Shown in pieces: positions 39,257 to 45,919 of a stretch of 45,919 nucleotides of DNA. The first letter of the stretch is position 1, and the number at the start of each line of letters is the position of its first letter. The DNA is from ZLKRG08 sp964565165 (GTDB lineage: Bacteria; Actinomycetota; Actinomycetes; Nanopelagicales; Nanopelagicaceae). The DNA lies in NCBI GenBank assembly GCA_964565165.1, contig CAZMDJ010000006.1, positions 1 through 45,919 of the forward strand. Direction: 5' to 3'. The notes below the pieces were generated by a model. That model saw nothing but the letters and a program-made list of their open reading frames with translations, was not told where the DNA came from and searched no databases. The translations under genes and the position numbers were made by a program.

Positions 39257-41140
39257 ATGACACTTCAGAAATTTAAGTATGACGTTGTAATTATCGGCGC
39301 CGGTGGCGCAGGTCTTCGCGCTGCAGTTTCTGCGCGTGAAGCTGGCTTATCTGTAGCGATTATTTGTAAATCTCTATTCGGCAAAGCGCACACAGTTATG
39401 GCTGAAGGTGGCGCAGCAGCTGCGATGGGTAACGTAAACGAGAAAGATAATTGGCAGGTTCACTTCCGCGACACAATGCGCGGCGGAAAGTTCCTAAACC
39501 ACTGGCGTATGGCTGAACTTCACGCAAAAGAAGCGCCAGAACGTATCTGGGAGTTGGAATATTGGGGCGCGTTATTTGATCGCACCAAAGAGGGAAAGAT
39601 TTCACAACGTAACTTCGGTGGACATGAATATCCACGTCTTGCACACGTTGGCGATCGCACCGGTCTAGAACTTATCCGCACCATGCAACAACGAATCGTT
39701 GCGTTGCAGCAGGAAGATAAGAAAGAGTTTGGCGATTACGAACATCGCATCAAGGTCTTCCAGGAATTAACAATCACAGAAATCTTGAAAGAGAATGGCA
39801 AAGTTTCAGGTGCATATGGTTACTGGCGCGAAACTGGCGAAGAAGTTCTCTTTGAAGCAAGTGCAGTTGTATTAGCAACAGGTGGAATTGGTAAATCATT
39901 TAAAGTTACATCAAATTCTTGGGAAGGTACTGGCGACGGTCATGCGCTCGCATTGAAAGCTGGCGGACGCTTAAAGGATATGGAGTTCGTTCAATTCCAT
40001 CCAACTGGAATGGTCTGGCCTCCATCTGTTCGCGGAATTCTTGTTACTGAATCAGTTCGCGGCGATGGTGGCGTACTTCGTAACTCTGATGGTGAACGCT
40101 TTATGTTTAATTACATCCCTGCAGTATTTAAAGAGATGTATGCAGATAACGAAGCAGAAGCTGATCGTTGGTATGCAGATCAAAATAATAATCGCCGTCC
40201 ACCTGAACTTCTTCCACGCGATGAAGTTGCACGCGCAATTAATAGCGAAGTTAAAGCAGGTCGCGGAACTCCGCACGGCGGCGTTTACCTAGATGTTTCA
40301 ACACGTCTTCCGGCAGAAGAGATTAAGCGTCGCTTGCCTTCAATGTGGCATCAGTTCTACGAATTAGCTGGCGTTGATATCACCAAGGAAGCGATGGAAG
40401 TTGGTCCAACTGCGCACTATGTAATGGGCGGCATTGATGTTTATCCAGATACCGCTGCAGCAATTGGCGTTCCTGGTCTATTTGCAGCAGGTGAAGTCGC
40501 TGCAGGCATGCACGGTTCGAATCGCCTTGGCGGTAACTCACTTACAGATCTACTTGTATTTGGTCGTCGCGCAGGCGATGGCGCAGCTGCATTCGTTAAA
40601 TCAAATGGCGCTAACCCACCGTCAGATGCTTCAGTAAAGAGCGCATCTGATCGTTTAAATGCTCCATTTAATAACGCAGGCGGAGAGAATCCATACACAA
40701 TTCACTCAGAACTTCAGCAGACTACAAATGATTTAGTCGGCATCATCCGTATTAAGCACGAACTCGAAGAGTCAATCACAAAGATTGCTGCACTTCGCAA
40801 TCGCGCAGTTAATACAAAGGCTGAAGGCGGAAGAAACTTCAACCCTGGTTTCCACCTAGCTTTAGATCTAGACAATATGTTGTTGGTATCTGAAGCGATC
40901 GCTCGTTGTGCACTGCAACGCGAAGAATCTCGCGGTGGACATACACGTGAAGATTTTCCAAAGATGGATGCAAATTGGCGCCAGGTAAATTCAATTACAA
41001 CATGGGATGGCAGTTCAATGTCTGTCATCAAGCAACCTCTTCCACCAATGCCTGCAGAACTTGCTGGTCTATTTGAGAAGGAAGAGTTAAAGAAGTATTT
41101 AACAGAAGAAGAGCTAAACACCTATGGAGGTGCAAAGTGA
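39257..41140 (+). CDS. sdhA: Succinate dehydrogenase flavoprotein subunit
   Basis: A 627-residue flavoprotein that oxidises succinate to fumarate, or the reverse. The FAD-binding GAGGAGLRAA is near residue 14, and His45 in GKAHTVMAEGG is the probable covalent FAD attachment. Substrate and catalytic regions are seen in EFVQFHPTGMVWP and HYVMGGIDV, and the last FAD contact is HGSNRLGGNSLTDLL. It follows the anchor gene by 9 bases. The TAG stop of the anchor forms part of a TAGGAG ribosome-binding site. It overlaps sdhB by 4 bases. Confidence 0.96.
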   Translation: MTLQKFKYDVVIIGAGGAGLRAAVSAREAGLSVAIICKSLFGKAHTVMAEGGAAAAMGNVNEKDNWQVHFRDTMRGGKFLNHWRMAELHAKEAPERIWELEYWGALFDRTKEGKISQRNFGGHEYPRLAHVGDRTGLELIRTMQQRIVALQQEDKKEFGDYEHRIKVFQELTITEILKENGKVSGAYGYWRETGEEVLFEASAVVLATGGIGKSFKVTSNSWEGTGDGHALALKAGGRLKDMEFVQFHPTGMVWPPSVRGILVTESVRGDGGVLRNSDGERFMFNYIPAVFKEMYADNEAEADRWYADQNNNRRPPELLPRDEVARAINSEVKAGRGTPHGGVYLDVSTRLPAEEIKRRLPSMWHQFYELAGVDITKEAMEVGPTAHYVMGGIDVYPDTAAAIGVPGLFAAGEVAAGMHGSNRLGGNSLTDLLVFGRRAGDGAAAFVKSNGANPPSDASVKSASDRLNAPFNNAGGENPYTIHSELQQTTNDLVGIIRIKHELEESITKIAALRNRAVNTKAEGGRNFNPGFHLALDLDNMLLVSEAIARCALQREESRGGHTREDFPKMDANWRQVNSITTWDGSSMSVIKQPLPPMPAELAGLFEKEELKKYLTEEELNTYGGAK

Positions 41141-41904
41141 GCCGCACAATGAAGTTCCGCCTATGGCGCGGAGATAAGAACGACGGTGGTTTACAGGATG
41201 TACAGGTAGAAGTTAACGAGGGCGAAGTTGTGCTCGATGTAATTCACCGCATTCAAGCAACACAGATGGGCGATTTAGCTGTTCGTTGGAATTGCAAAGC
41301 TGGTAAGTGCGGTTCTTGCTCAATGGAGATCAACGGTAAGCCACGTCTTGCATGTATGACTCGTATGAATACTTTCGATGATGCCGAGACTGTCACCATC
41401 ACACCACTTCGCGCATTCCCAGTAATTCGCGATCTAGTTACTGATGTTTCATTTAACTATGAAAAAGCTCGCGAGATTCCTTCATTTACTCCACCTGCAG
41501 ATTCAAAGCCAGGCGATTTCCGTATGGCACAGGTTGACGTAGAGCGTTCACAGGAATTCCGTAAGTGCATCGAGTGCTACATGTGTCAGAACGTATGCCA
41601 CGTAATTCGTGACCACGAAGAGAATAAGAAATCTTTCGCTGGCCCACGTTTCTTGATGCGTATGGCTGAATTAGATATGCACCCACTTGATCAGCGTCGT
41701 GATCGTAAAGATCTTGCGCAAGATGAACATGGTTTGGGTTTCTGCAACATTACCAAGTGCTGCACTGAAGTCTGCCCTGAACATATTCACATCACCGATA
41801 ACGCGCTTATTCCACTTAAAGAGCGTGTAGTAGATATGAAATATGACCCAATTCGTTGGTTGGGTTCGAAGATTTTAAAGCGCGAAGATATCAAGCAGAA
41901 GTAA
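41137..41904 (+). CDS. sdhB: Succinate dehydrogenase iron-sulfur subunit
   Basis: A 255-residue electron-transfer subunit. The N-terminal ferredoxin domain holds the 2Fe-2S cysteines (CKAGKCGSCSMEING), and the C-terminal domain holds the CIECYMCQNVCH and CCTEVCPEH cysteines of the other clusters. The GTG start at 41137 has GGAGG about 6 bases upstream and overlaps sdhA (GTGA). The order anchor, SdhA, SdhB matches the actinobacterial Sdh1-like operon. Confidence 0.95.
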   Translation: MSRTMKFRLWRGDKNDGGLQDVQVEVNEGEVVLDVIHRIQATQMGDLAVRWNCKAGKCGSCSMEINGKPRLACMTRMNTFDDAETVTITPLRAFPVIRDLVTDVSFNYEKAREIPSFTPPADSKPGDFRMAQVDVERSQEFRKCIECYMCQNVCHVIRDHEENKKSFAGPRFLMRMAELDMHPLDQRRDRKDLAQDEHGLGFCNITKCCTEVCPEHIHITDNALIPLKERVVDMKYDPIRWLGSKILKREDIKQK

Positions 41905-41907
41905 ATT
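41902..41907 (+). promoter_or_regulatory. Candidate leaderless -10 element of the holin-like gene
   Basis: TAAATT lies exactly 7 bases before the ATG at 41915, and its TAA is the sdhB stop codon. No ribosome-binding site is present in the 10-base gap, which is all A/T. Confidence 0.45.
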
Positions 41908-41914
41908 TTATTTT

Positions 41915-42265
41915 ATGAAGTTACTAATTCGTTGGGGCGCTCTAGCTGCATCGTTCTGGGTTTCAACGGCGCTAGTTAGCGGAATCCATGTTGATGGTGG
42001 GGTAAAAACTTATCTCTGGGTTGCTTTGATATTTGGACTTATTAATGCGCTCCTTGGCTCATTGATTCGCCTTTTAACTTTACCAATTACATTCTTATCA
42101 TTTGGATTGTTCCTAGTTGTCATTAACGCTGCAATGTTGCAACTAACTGCGCGCTGGAGCGATAAATTAACTATCGATAATTTTTGGTCAGCGATTTTTG
42201 CATCAGTAATTATTAGCGTTGTCACAAGCATTCTCGGAAAAGTTTTACGTAGCGCTCTTCCATGA
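41915..42265 (+). CDS. Phage-holin-4-like small membrane protein
   Basis: A 116-residue protein with four hydrophobic helices, resembling the Phage_holin_4_2 family of chromosomal membrane proteins. ALIFGLINALLGSLIRLLTLPITFLSFGLFLVVINAAML is the family core, with the proline between helices two and three. Despite the name these proteins are common core genes and no phage genes surround it. Function unknown. It overlaps the first crcB gene by 4 bases (ATGA). Confidence 0.85.
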   Translation: MKLLIRWGALAASFWVSTALVSGIHVDGGVKTYLWVALIFGLINALLGSLIRLLTLPITFLSFGLFLVVINAAMLQLTARWSDKLTIDNFWSAIFASVIISVVTSILGKVLRSALP

Positions 42266-42585
42266 TCTTAGTTGCAGCTGGCGGCGTTGTCGGTTCACTT
42301 CTTAGATATATCCTTAACGAACTTTTCGGTTCTGACAAAACAGGTGTATTAATTGCAAACCAAATCGGTGTAGCTATAGCAAGTTATGCTGCTATATATT
42401 TTCTCAAGAATGAGAACAAGAACTTACAAAATTTCATAGTTCCAGGGTTCTGTGGAGGGCTTACTACTTTCTCGTCAGTGATCCTATTAAGTAATGAATT
42501 TGGTTTTGTATACATTTTAGAGAATCTATTTATGAGTTTATTAGTGGTCACATTTGTTGTTCCTTTTGCTAGGAGCAAGAATTGA
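42262..42585 (+). CDS. crcB: CrcB/FluC fluoride channel subunit, first copy
   Basis: A 107-residue four-helix protein of the CrcB/Fluc family, which lets fluoride leave the cell as an antiparallel dimer. The family GxxGxxxRY start (GGVVGSLLRYIL) and the phenylalanine-box helix GFCGGLTTFSSVIL are present. The usual NxxGSF stretch in helix two reads NQIGVA, so one half of the canonical site is changed. The next gene codes for a second, different copy, which suggests a heterodimer. It overlaps both neighbours by 4 bases. Confidence 0.9.
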   Translation: MILVAAGGVVGSLLRYILNELFGSDKTGVLIANQIGVAIASYAAIYFLKNENKNLQNFIVPGFCGGLTTFSSVILLSNEFGFVYILENLFMSLLVVTFVVPFARSKN

Positions 42586-42911
42586 ATCTCTTGTTATTCT
42601 CAATCGGAGCATCTCTGGGAGCTCCGATTCGTTTCTGGATCGATAACCAATTACGTCCTAAATATAGATTCCCACTCGGAATTCTCATTGTAAATATCTC
42701 TGGCTCATTTGTAATTGGGCTGTATGCAAACCATATGAATTACTTTGTCGTCGGTTTCTGTGGTGCGCTAACCACATGGTCCACATTTATCGTTGATGTC
42801 TTCATAGGGATTCAAGACCGCGCCTTTAAATCAAGCTTCATCAACCTGGTCGGCTCGCTACTTTTGGGCGTGTTAGCTTTTAAATTCGTGATTTCACTTC
42901 GTAGCGCGTAA
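42582..42911 (+). CDS. crcB: CrcB/FluC fluoride channel subunit, second copy
   Basis: A 109-residue CrcB/Fluc homologue. It keeps GASLGAPIRFWID, the canonical NISGSF in helix two, and the phenylalanine-box helix GFCGALTTWSTF, where one Phe is Trp. It starts with TTG, overlapping the stop of the first copy (TTGA), so both chains should be made together. Probably pairs with the first copy in a two-gene fluoride channel. Confidence 0.9.
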   Translation: MNLLLFSIGASLGAPIRFWIDNQLRPKYRFPLGILIVNISGSFVIGLYANHMNYFVVGFCGALTTWSTFIVDVFIGIQDRAFKSSFINLVGSLLLGVLAFKFVISLRSA

Positions 42912-42914
42912 AGT
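42909..42914 (+). promoter_or_regulatory. Possible leaderless -10 element of guaB1
   Basis: TAAAGT lies 8 bases before the GTG at 42923, and its TAA is the stop codon of the second crcB gene. The spacing is one base longer than in the other examples here. Confidence 0.3.
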
Positions 42915-42922
42915 TCCGCTAC

Positions 42923-44359
42923 GTGCGATTTATAACTGAACCATCATTTGACCTTACTTACGACGACGTTTTCATGGCTCCGAGCAAATCGGAACTTTCA
43001 AGCCGCATGGAAGTCGATCTACAAAGCAGCGACAACACCGGCACCACAATTCCTCTAGTTGTAGCGAATATGACGGCGATTGCAGGGCGCCGGATGGCTG
43101 AAACAGTTGCTCGCCGCGGAGGACTAGTAGTTATTCCGCAGGACATTCCTTTTATTGTGGTTAAAGATGTAATTCAATACGTAAAAAGTCGCCACACATT
43201 CTTCGATACACCAATTACATTGACGCCGACCCAGACAGTCGCGGATGCAGCATCGCTTTTACATAAGCGTGCACATGGTGCGGTTGTGATTGTTGGAAAT
43301 AACAAACCAGTCGGAATCGTTACCGAAGATGATTTAAATAATGTTGATCGCTTTACTCAATTACAACAGGTAATGAGTAAAGAACTCACAACTATGCCGG
43401 ATTCACTAGATCCACATCAAGCATTCGATTTCCTTAACGATAACCGTCGCACACTTGCACCAGTTGTAAGTAAGAACGGCGAATTAGTGGGAATCATTAC
43501 AAAGATTGGCGCGCTACGTGCAACGCTTTATTCACCAGCGGTAGATAAAGACGGCAAGTTACTAATCGCAACTGCGGTTGGTATCAATGGAGATGTCGCG
43601 CAGAAAGCTGCGAAGTTAGTTGAAGCAGGTGCGGATGTAATAGTTGTAGATACGGCGCACGGCCATCAAAAGAAGATGATCGAAGCTTTAGAAGCGATTA
43701 AAGTTTTAAATCTTGGTGTTCCACTTGTTGCAGGAAACGTAGTTACAGCAGAAGGTGTACGTGATTTAGTTGCCGCTGGTGCTGACATCATCAAAGTTGG
43801 CGTTGGTCCAGGCGCGATGTGTACCACTCGCATGCAAACTGGCGTAGGTCGTCCACAATTCTCAGCTGTACTTGAATGTGCAGCGGAGGCCAAGAAGCTA
43901 GGTAAATCAGTGTGGGCAGACGGCGGAGTTCGCCATCCACGCGATGTTGGGCTGGCACTAGCTGCAGGTGCATCACTGGTGATGATCGGTTCATGGTTTG
44001 CAGGTACTTATGAATCACCAGGGGATTTAAAGAGCGATCCAAGCGGCCGTATCTATAAAGAATCTTTCGGAATGGCATCAAAGCGCGCAGTTAATGCACG
44101 CACTTCAGCAGAGGATGCATTTGATCGCGCACGCAAAGCGCTATTCGAAGAGGGTATCTCTTCGTCAAAGATGTATTTGGATCCAGCACGTCCAGGCGTT
44201 GAAGATTTAATCGATGAAATTATTGCGGGTCTTCGCAGCTCTTGTACTTATGCAGGTGCTAAAACTCTTGAAGAGTTTGCTGATCGCGCATTAGTAGGAA
44301 TCCAATCTGCATCTGGTTATGCAGAAGGACGTCCGCTAAATAGCTCTTGGCGTAATTAA
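42923..44359 (+). CDS. guaB1: GuaB1-family IMP dehydrogenase-related protein (probable GMP reductase)
   Basis: A 478-residue TIM-barrel protein of the IMPDH/GMPR superfamily. The barrel is split by two CBS domains (about 98-200). The catalytic cysteine is Cys300 in GVGPGAMCTTR, after ADIIKVG. The N-terminus FDLTYDDVFMAPSKSEL is that of the actinobacterial GuaB1 subgroup, for which a mycobacterial member was shown to be a GMP reductase regulated through its CBS domains. I infer the same activity. The start is GTG at 42923. It overlaps convergent pepP by 4 bases. Confidence 0.9.
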   Translation: MRFITEPSFDLTYDDVFMAPSKSELSSRMEVDLQSSDNTGTTIPLVVANMTAIAGRRMAETVARRGGLVVIPQDIPFIVVKDVIQYVKSRHTFFDTPITLTPTQTVADAASLLHKRAHGAVVIVGNNKPVGIVTEDDLNNVDRFTQLQQVMSKELTTMPDSLDPHQAFDFLNDNRRTLAPVVSKNGELVGIITKIGALRATLYSPAVDKDGKLLIATAVGINGDVAQKAAKLVEAGADVIVVDTAHGHQKKMIEALEAIKVLNLGVPLVAGNVVTAEGVRDLVAAGADIIKVGVGPGAMCTTRMQTGVGRPQFSAVLECAAEAKKLGKSVWADGGVRHPRDVGLALAAGASLVMIGSWFAGTYESPGDLKSDPSGRIYKESFGMASKRAVNARTSAEDAFDRARKALFEEGISSSKMYLDPARPGVEDLIDEIIAGLRSSCTYAGAKTLEEFADRALVGIQSASGYAEGRPLNSSWRN

Positions 44360-45792
44360 GAATTAGTTACGCGCGCCATCCAAGATTCAATTTCATCTGG
44401 GTGGCGTGGTAAGTTTTCACTTAAATTGATGCAACCATCTTTAGTGATGACAACATCATCTTCGATACGAATACCAATTCCGCGAAATTCTGGCGGGAAT
44501 AATTCATCATCAGGCTGAATGTATAAACCTGGTTCGATAGTAATAACCATTCCATCAGCTAACGGACCCATGTAAACATCGCGCTTCGCTGCAGCGCAAT
44601 CATGAACATCCATACCCAACATGTGGCTTACACCGTGCAAAGTCCAGCGCTTATGAAAACCATTCTCTGGCTTTAACGATTCTTCGGCAGAAACCGGCAA
44701 AACTCCAAGCTTTTCCAAGCCTTTTGCTAATATCTCTTGGCATGCATTATTGATATCTGAGATCTTCACTCCAGCTTTAGCAGCTGCAAATCCTGCTTTC
44801 TGTGATTCATAAACCAACATATAAAGCTGTCGTTGTGCATCTGTGAACTTTCCATTTACTGGAAGTGTGCGGGTGATATCCGCGGTGTAATAAGAATCCA
44901 TCTCAATACCGGCGTCAATCAACATCAATTCGCCATTTTTTACACGGCCATCATTACGTACCCAGTGAAGTATGCAAGCGTGTGAACCAGAAGCAGCAAT
45001 TGTGTTGTAACCAAGATCGTTGCCTTCGGCGCGTGCACGGCCATAGAAGGCACCTTCAACAACACGTTCACCACGTTCGTGAGTTGTTGCTGTCTGTAAA
45101 ACTTTTATCATGTCATTGAAGCCGCGACTGGTTGCATCTACTGCTTGCTGCAACTGATCAATTTCATATTGATCTTTAATTAATCTTTGTTCAGATGTGA
45201 AGATTAATAAATCGCCATCTTTTTCGTGAACTGGAATCTGTGCATCAAGATTTGCATCTTCACCGCGGATAACTACCGCAGGTTTCTTATCTGATAGAAA
45301 CTTCTCTAGATCTGCAACGTTACGTGTCTCGACTTGGTAGCGCACCTTTGCATCATCTGTTGTGTAACGACGACCAACCCATAGTTCGCCATATTTTGCA
45401 TCGCGATAGAAAGCATCTGTGTCACGAGTAGAACGTGGCATGATGAAGAGGATTGAATCATGACCAGCTCCATTTGGTTCCAAAATTAAAACCGCATCTG
45501 GATTAGCTTCAACGCCTTGCACGCCTGTGTAATATGCAAACGCTGAATGTGGGCGGTATAGAAAATAGCAATCGTTGCTTCGTACTTTATCAACACCTGA
45601 TGGTAGGACGATTCGCAAGCCTTTAAATGCTTCACTAAGAACTTTGCGACGAGAAACGCAATTCTTAACTACAGGCGAAACGCCAAGATCGGTAAGCGGA
45701 GTAGCTGCCCAACCACCATGCATAAATTCAGAGAATTTGGGTGATGGTGCAGTGTCGTGGATTCTTTTCTGTTCTTCGGCGTCATTGCTCAT
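44356..45792 (-). CDS. pepP: Aminopeptidase P (Xaa-Pro aminopeptidase)
   Basis: A 478-residue M24B metallopeptidase that removes an N-terminal residue before proline. The N-terminal creatinase-like domain contains YYTGVQGVEANPDAVLIL. The pita-bread catalytic domain shows the metal ligands: LMLIDAGIEMDSYYTADITRT (two Asp), HGVSHMLGMDVHD (His), ITIEPGLYI (Glu) and GIRIEDDVVIT (Glu). The ATG at 45792 lies 6 bases after TAATCT without a ribosome-binding site. Confidence 0.95.
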   Translation of the reverse strand: MSNDAEEQKRIHDTAPSPKFSEFMHGGWAATPLTDLGVSPVVKNCVSRRKVLSEAFKGLRIVLPSGVDKVRSNDCYFLYRPHSAFAYYTGVQGVEANPDAVLILEPNGAGHDSILFIMPRSTRDTDAFYRDAKYGELWVGRRYTTDDAKVRYQVETRNVADLEKFLSDKKPAVVIRGEDANLDAQIPVHEKDGDLLIFTSEQRLIKDQYEIDQLQQAVDATSRGFNDMIKVLQTATTHERGERVVEGAFYGRARAEGNDLGYNTIAASGSHACILHWVRNDGRVKNGELMLIDAGIEMDSYYTADITRTLPVNGKFTDAQRQLYMLVYESQKAGFAAAKAGVKISDINNACQEILAKGLEKLGVLPVSAEESLKPENGFHKRWTLHGVSHMLGMDVHDCAAAKRDVYMGPLADGMVITIEPGLYIQPDDELFPPEFRGIGIRIEDDVVITKDGCINLSENLPRHPDEIESWMARVTNS

Positions 45793-45798
45793 TTGAGT

Positions 45799-45804
45799 AG
45801 ATTA
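45799..45804 (-). promoter_or_regulatory. Candidate leaderless -10 element of pepP
   Basis: On the minus strand TAATCT is followed by 6 bases and the pepP ATG. No clear -35. Confidence 0.45.
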
Positions 45805-45825
45805 CCAACATCAGTAAGACAGGAA

Positions 45826-45855
45826 TTGGTCACTTTTGCAGGTCAAAGGTATCCT
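45826..45855 (+). promoter_or_regulatory. Candidate promoter of tRNA-Ser(GCU)
   Basis: TTGGTC (45826-45831), an 18-base spacer and TATCCT (45850-45855) precede the tRNA by about ten bases. Confidence 0.45.
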
Positions 45856-45865
45856 TACGCCTGTT

Positions 45866-45919
45866 GGAGACGTCGCATAGCCCGGTCGAGTGCGCCTCAC
45901 TGCTAACGAGGTAAGGTGT
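45866..45919 (+). tRNA. tRNA-Ser (GCU anticodon), 3' end outside window
   Basis: The sequence begins with the acceptor strand GGAGACG and a D arm typical of tRNA-Ser (CATAGCCCGGTCGAGTGCG). The anticodon loop CTGCTAA (45900-45906) presents GCT. The start of the long variable arm (TAAGGTGT) is visible before the window ends. The other acceptor strand is not available. Confidence 0.85.

Noticed and set aside
41915..42265. Holin-like gene as a prophage remnant
   Set aside because: No other phage genes, attachment sites or change in composition nearby; such proteins are common chromosomal genes.
42911..42923. guaB1 as a classical IMP dehydrogenase (guaB)
   Set aside because: The N-terminus and CBS arrangement fit the GuaB1 subgroup, which is distinct from the essential GuaB2 enzyme.
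1..45919. CRISPR arrays, insertion sequences, integrases or toxin-antitoxin pairs
   Set aside because: I saw no regularly spaced repeats, transposase or integrase motifs, or typical toxin-antitoxin pairs on either strand.

Overview
The window is one continuous piece of an actinobacterial chromosome spanning the replication origin. Gene order is the classic actinobacterial one (cca, NUDIX, DUF6049, murJ, trxB, trxA, cwlM, parB, parA, rsmG, khpB/jag, yidC, yidD, rnpA, rpmH, oriC, dnaA, dnaN, recF, dciA, gyrB, gyrA, tRNA-Ile, tRNA-Ala; then ppiA, rhomboid, crgA, trpG, pknB, pstP). The DNA is clearly AT-richer than usual for the phylum. Genes are packed with 1-8 base overlaps and almost no spacers. 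This suggests a streamlined, small-genome planktonic actinobacterium such as the acI/Nanopelagicales group. That placement is inference; no rRNA is present.

Layout. 1-8962: tail of an MFS transporter, RNA end processing (cca), NUDIX hydrolase, envelope genes (DUF6049 protein, MurJ), the thioredoxin pair, a CwlM-like protein whose amidase active site is eroded, and an aminotransferase. 8930-13427 (minus strand): ParAB segregation with two parS-like sites, RsmG, and the membrane-insertion/RNA group khpB-yidC-yidD-rnpA-rpmH. 13428-15408: a bipartite origin with DnaA boxes on both sides of dnaA. 15409-22680: dnaN, recF, dciA, gyrB, gyrA. 22731-22947: tRNA-Ile, tRNA-Ala and a terminator.

22946-30965 is the accessory part: a five-gene, translationally coupled minus-strand operon of unknown role; a TerC-family gene behind a yybP-ykoY-type manganese riboswitch; a SRPBCC protein; and a four-gene lipid-modification operon (FAD oxidoreductase, DUF1365, cyclopropane-synthase-like methyltransferase, SDR). 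30973-37413 holds ppiA, rhomboid, crgA, trpG/pabA, the pknB-pstP kinase/phosphatase pair, pheA and serS. 37410-45919 holds a HAD phosphatase, tRNA-Ser(UGA), succinate dehydrogenase, a holin-like membrane protein, two tandem CrcB fluoride-channel genes, guaB1, an aminopeptidase P and the start of tRNA-Ser(GCU).

Two themes stand out. First, peptidoglycan control: MurJ, a pseudo-enzyme CwlM, PknB and PstP are all here, while rodA, pbpA, pknA and the FHA genes that usually join pknB/pstP are absent from the locus. Second, regulation by compaction: many starts sit 6-8 bases behind a TANNNT-type -10 element with no room for a leader. Three such pairs are divergent and nearly touching, and in four genes the -10 element overlaps the stop codon of the gene upstream. 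I found no CRISPR array, insertion sequence or prophage. The best candidates for under-described biology are the riboswitch/anti-SD switch, the five-gene operon, the leaderless-promoter architecture and a leader-trailer helix around tRNA-Ile.
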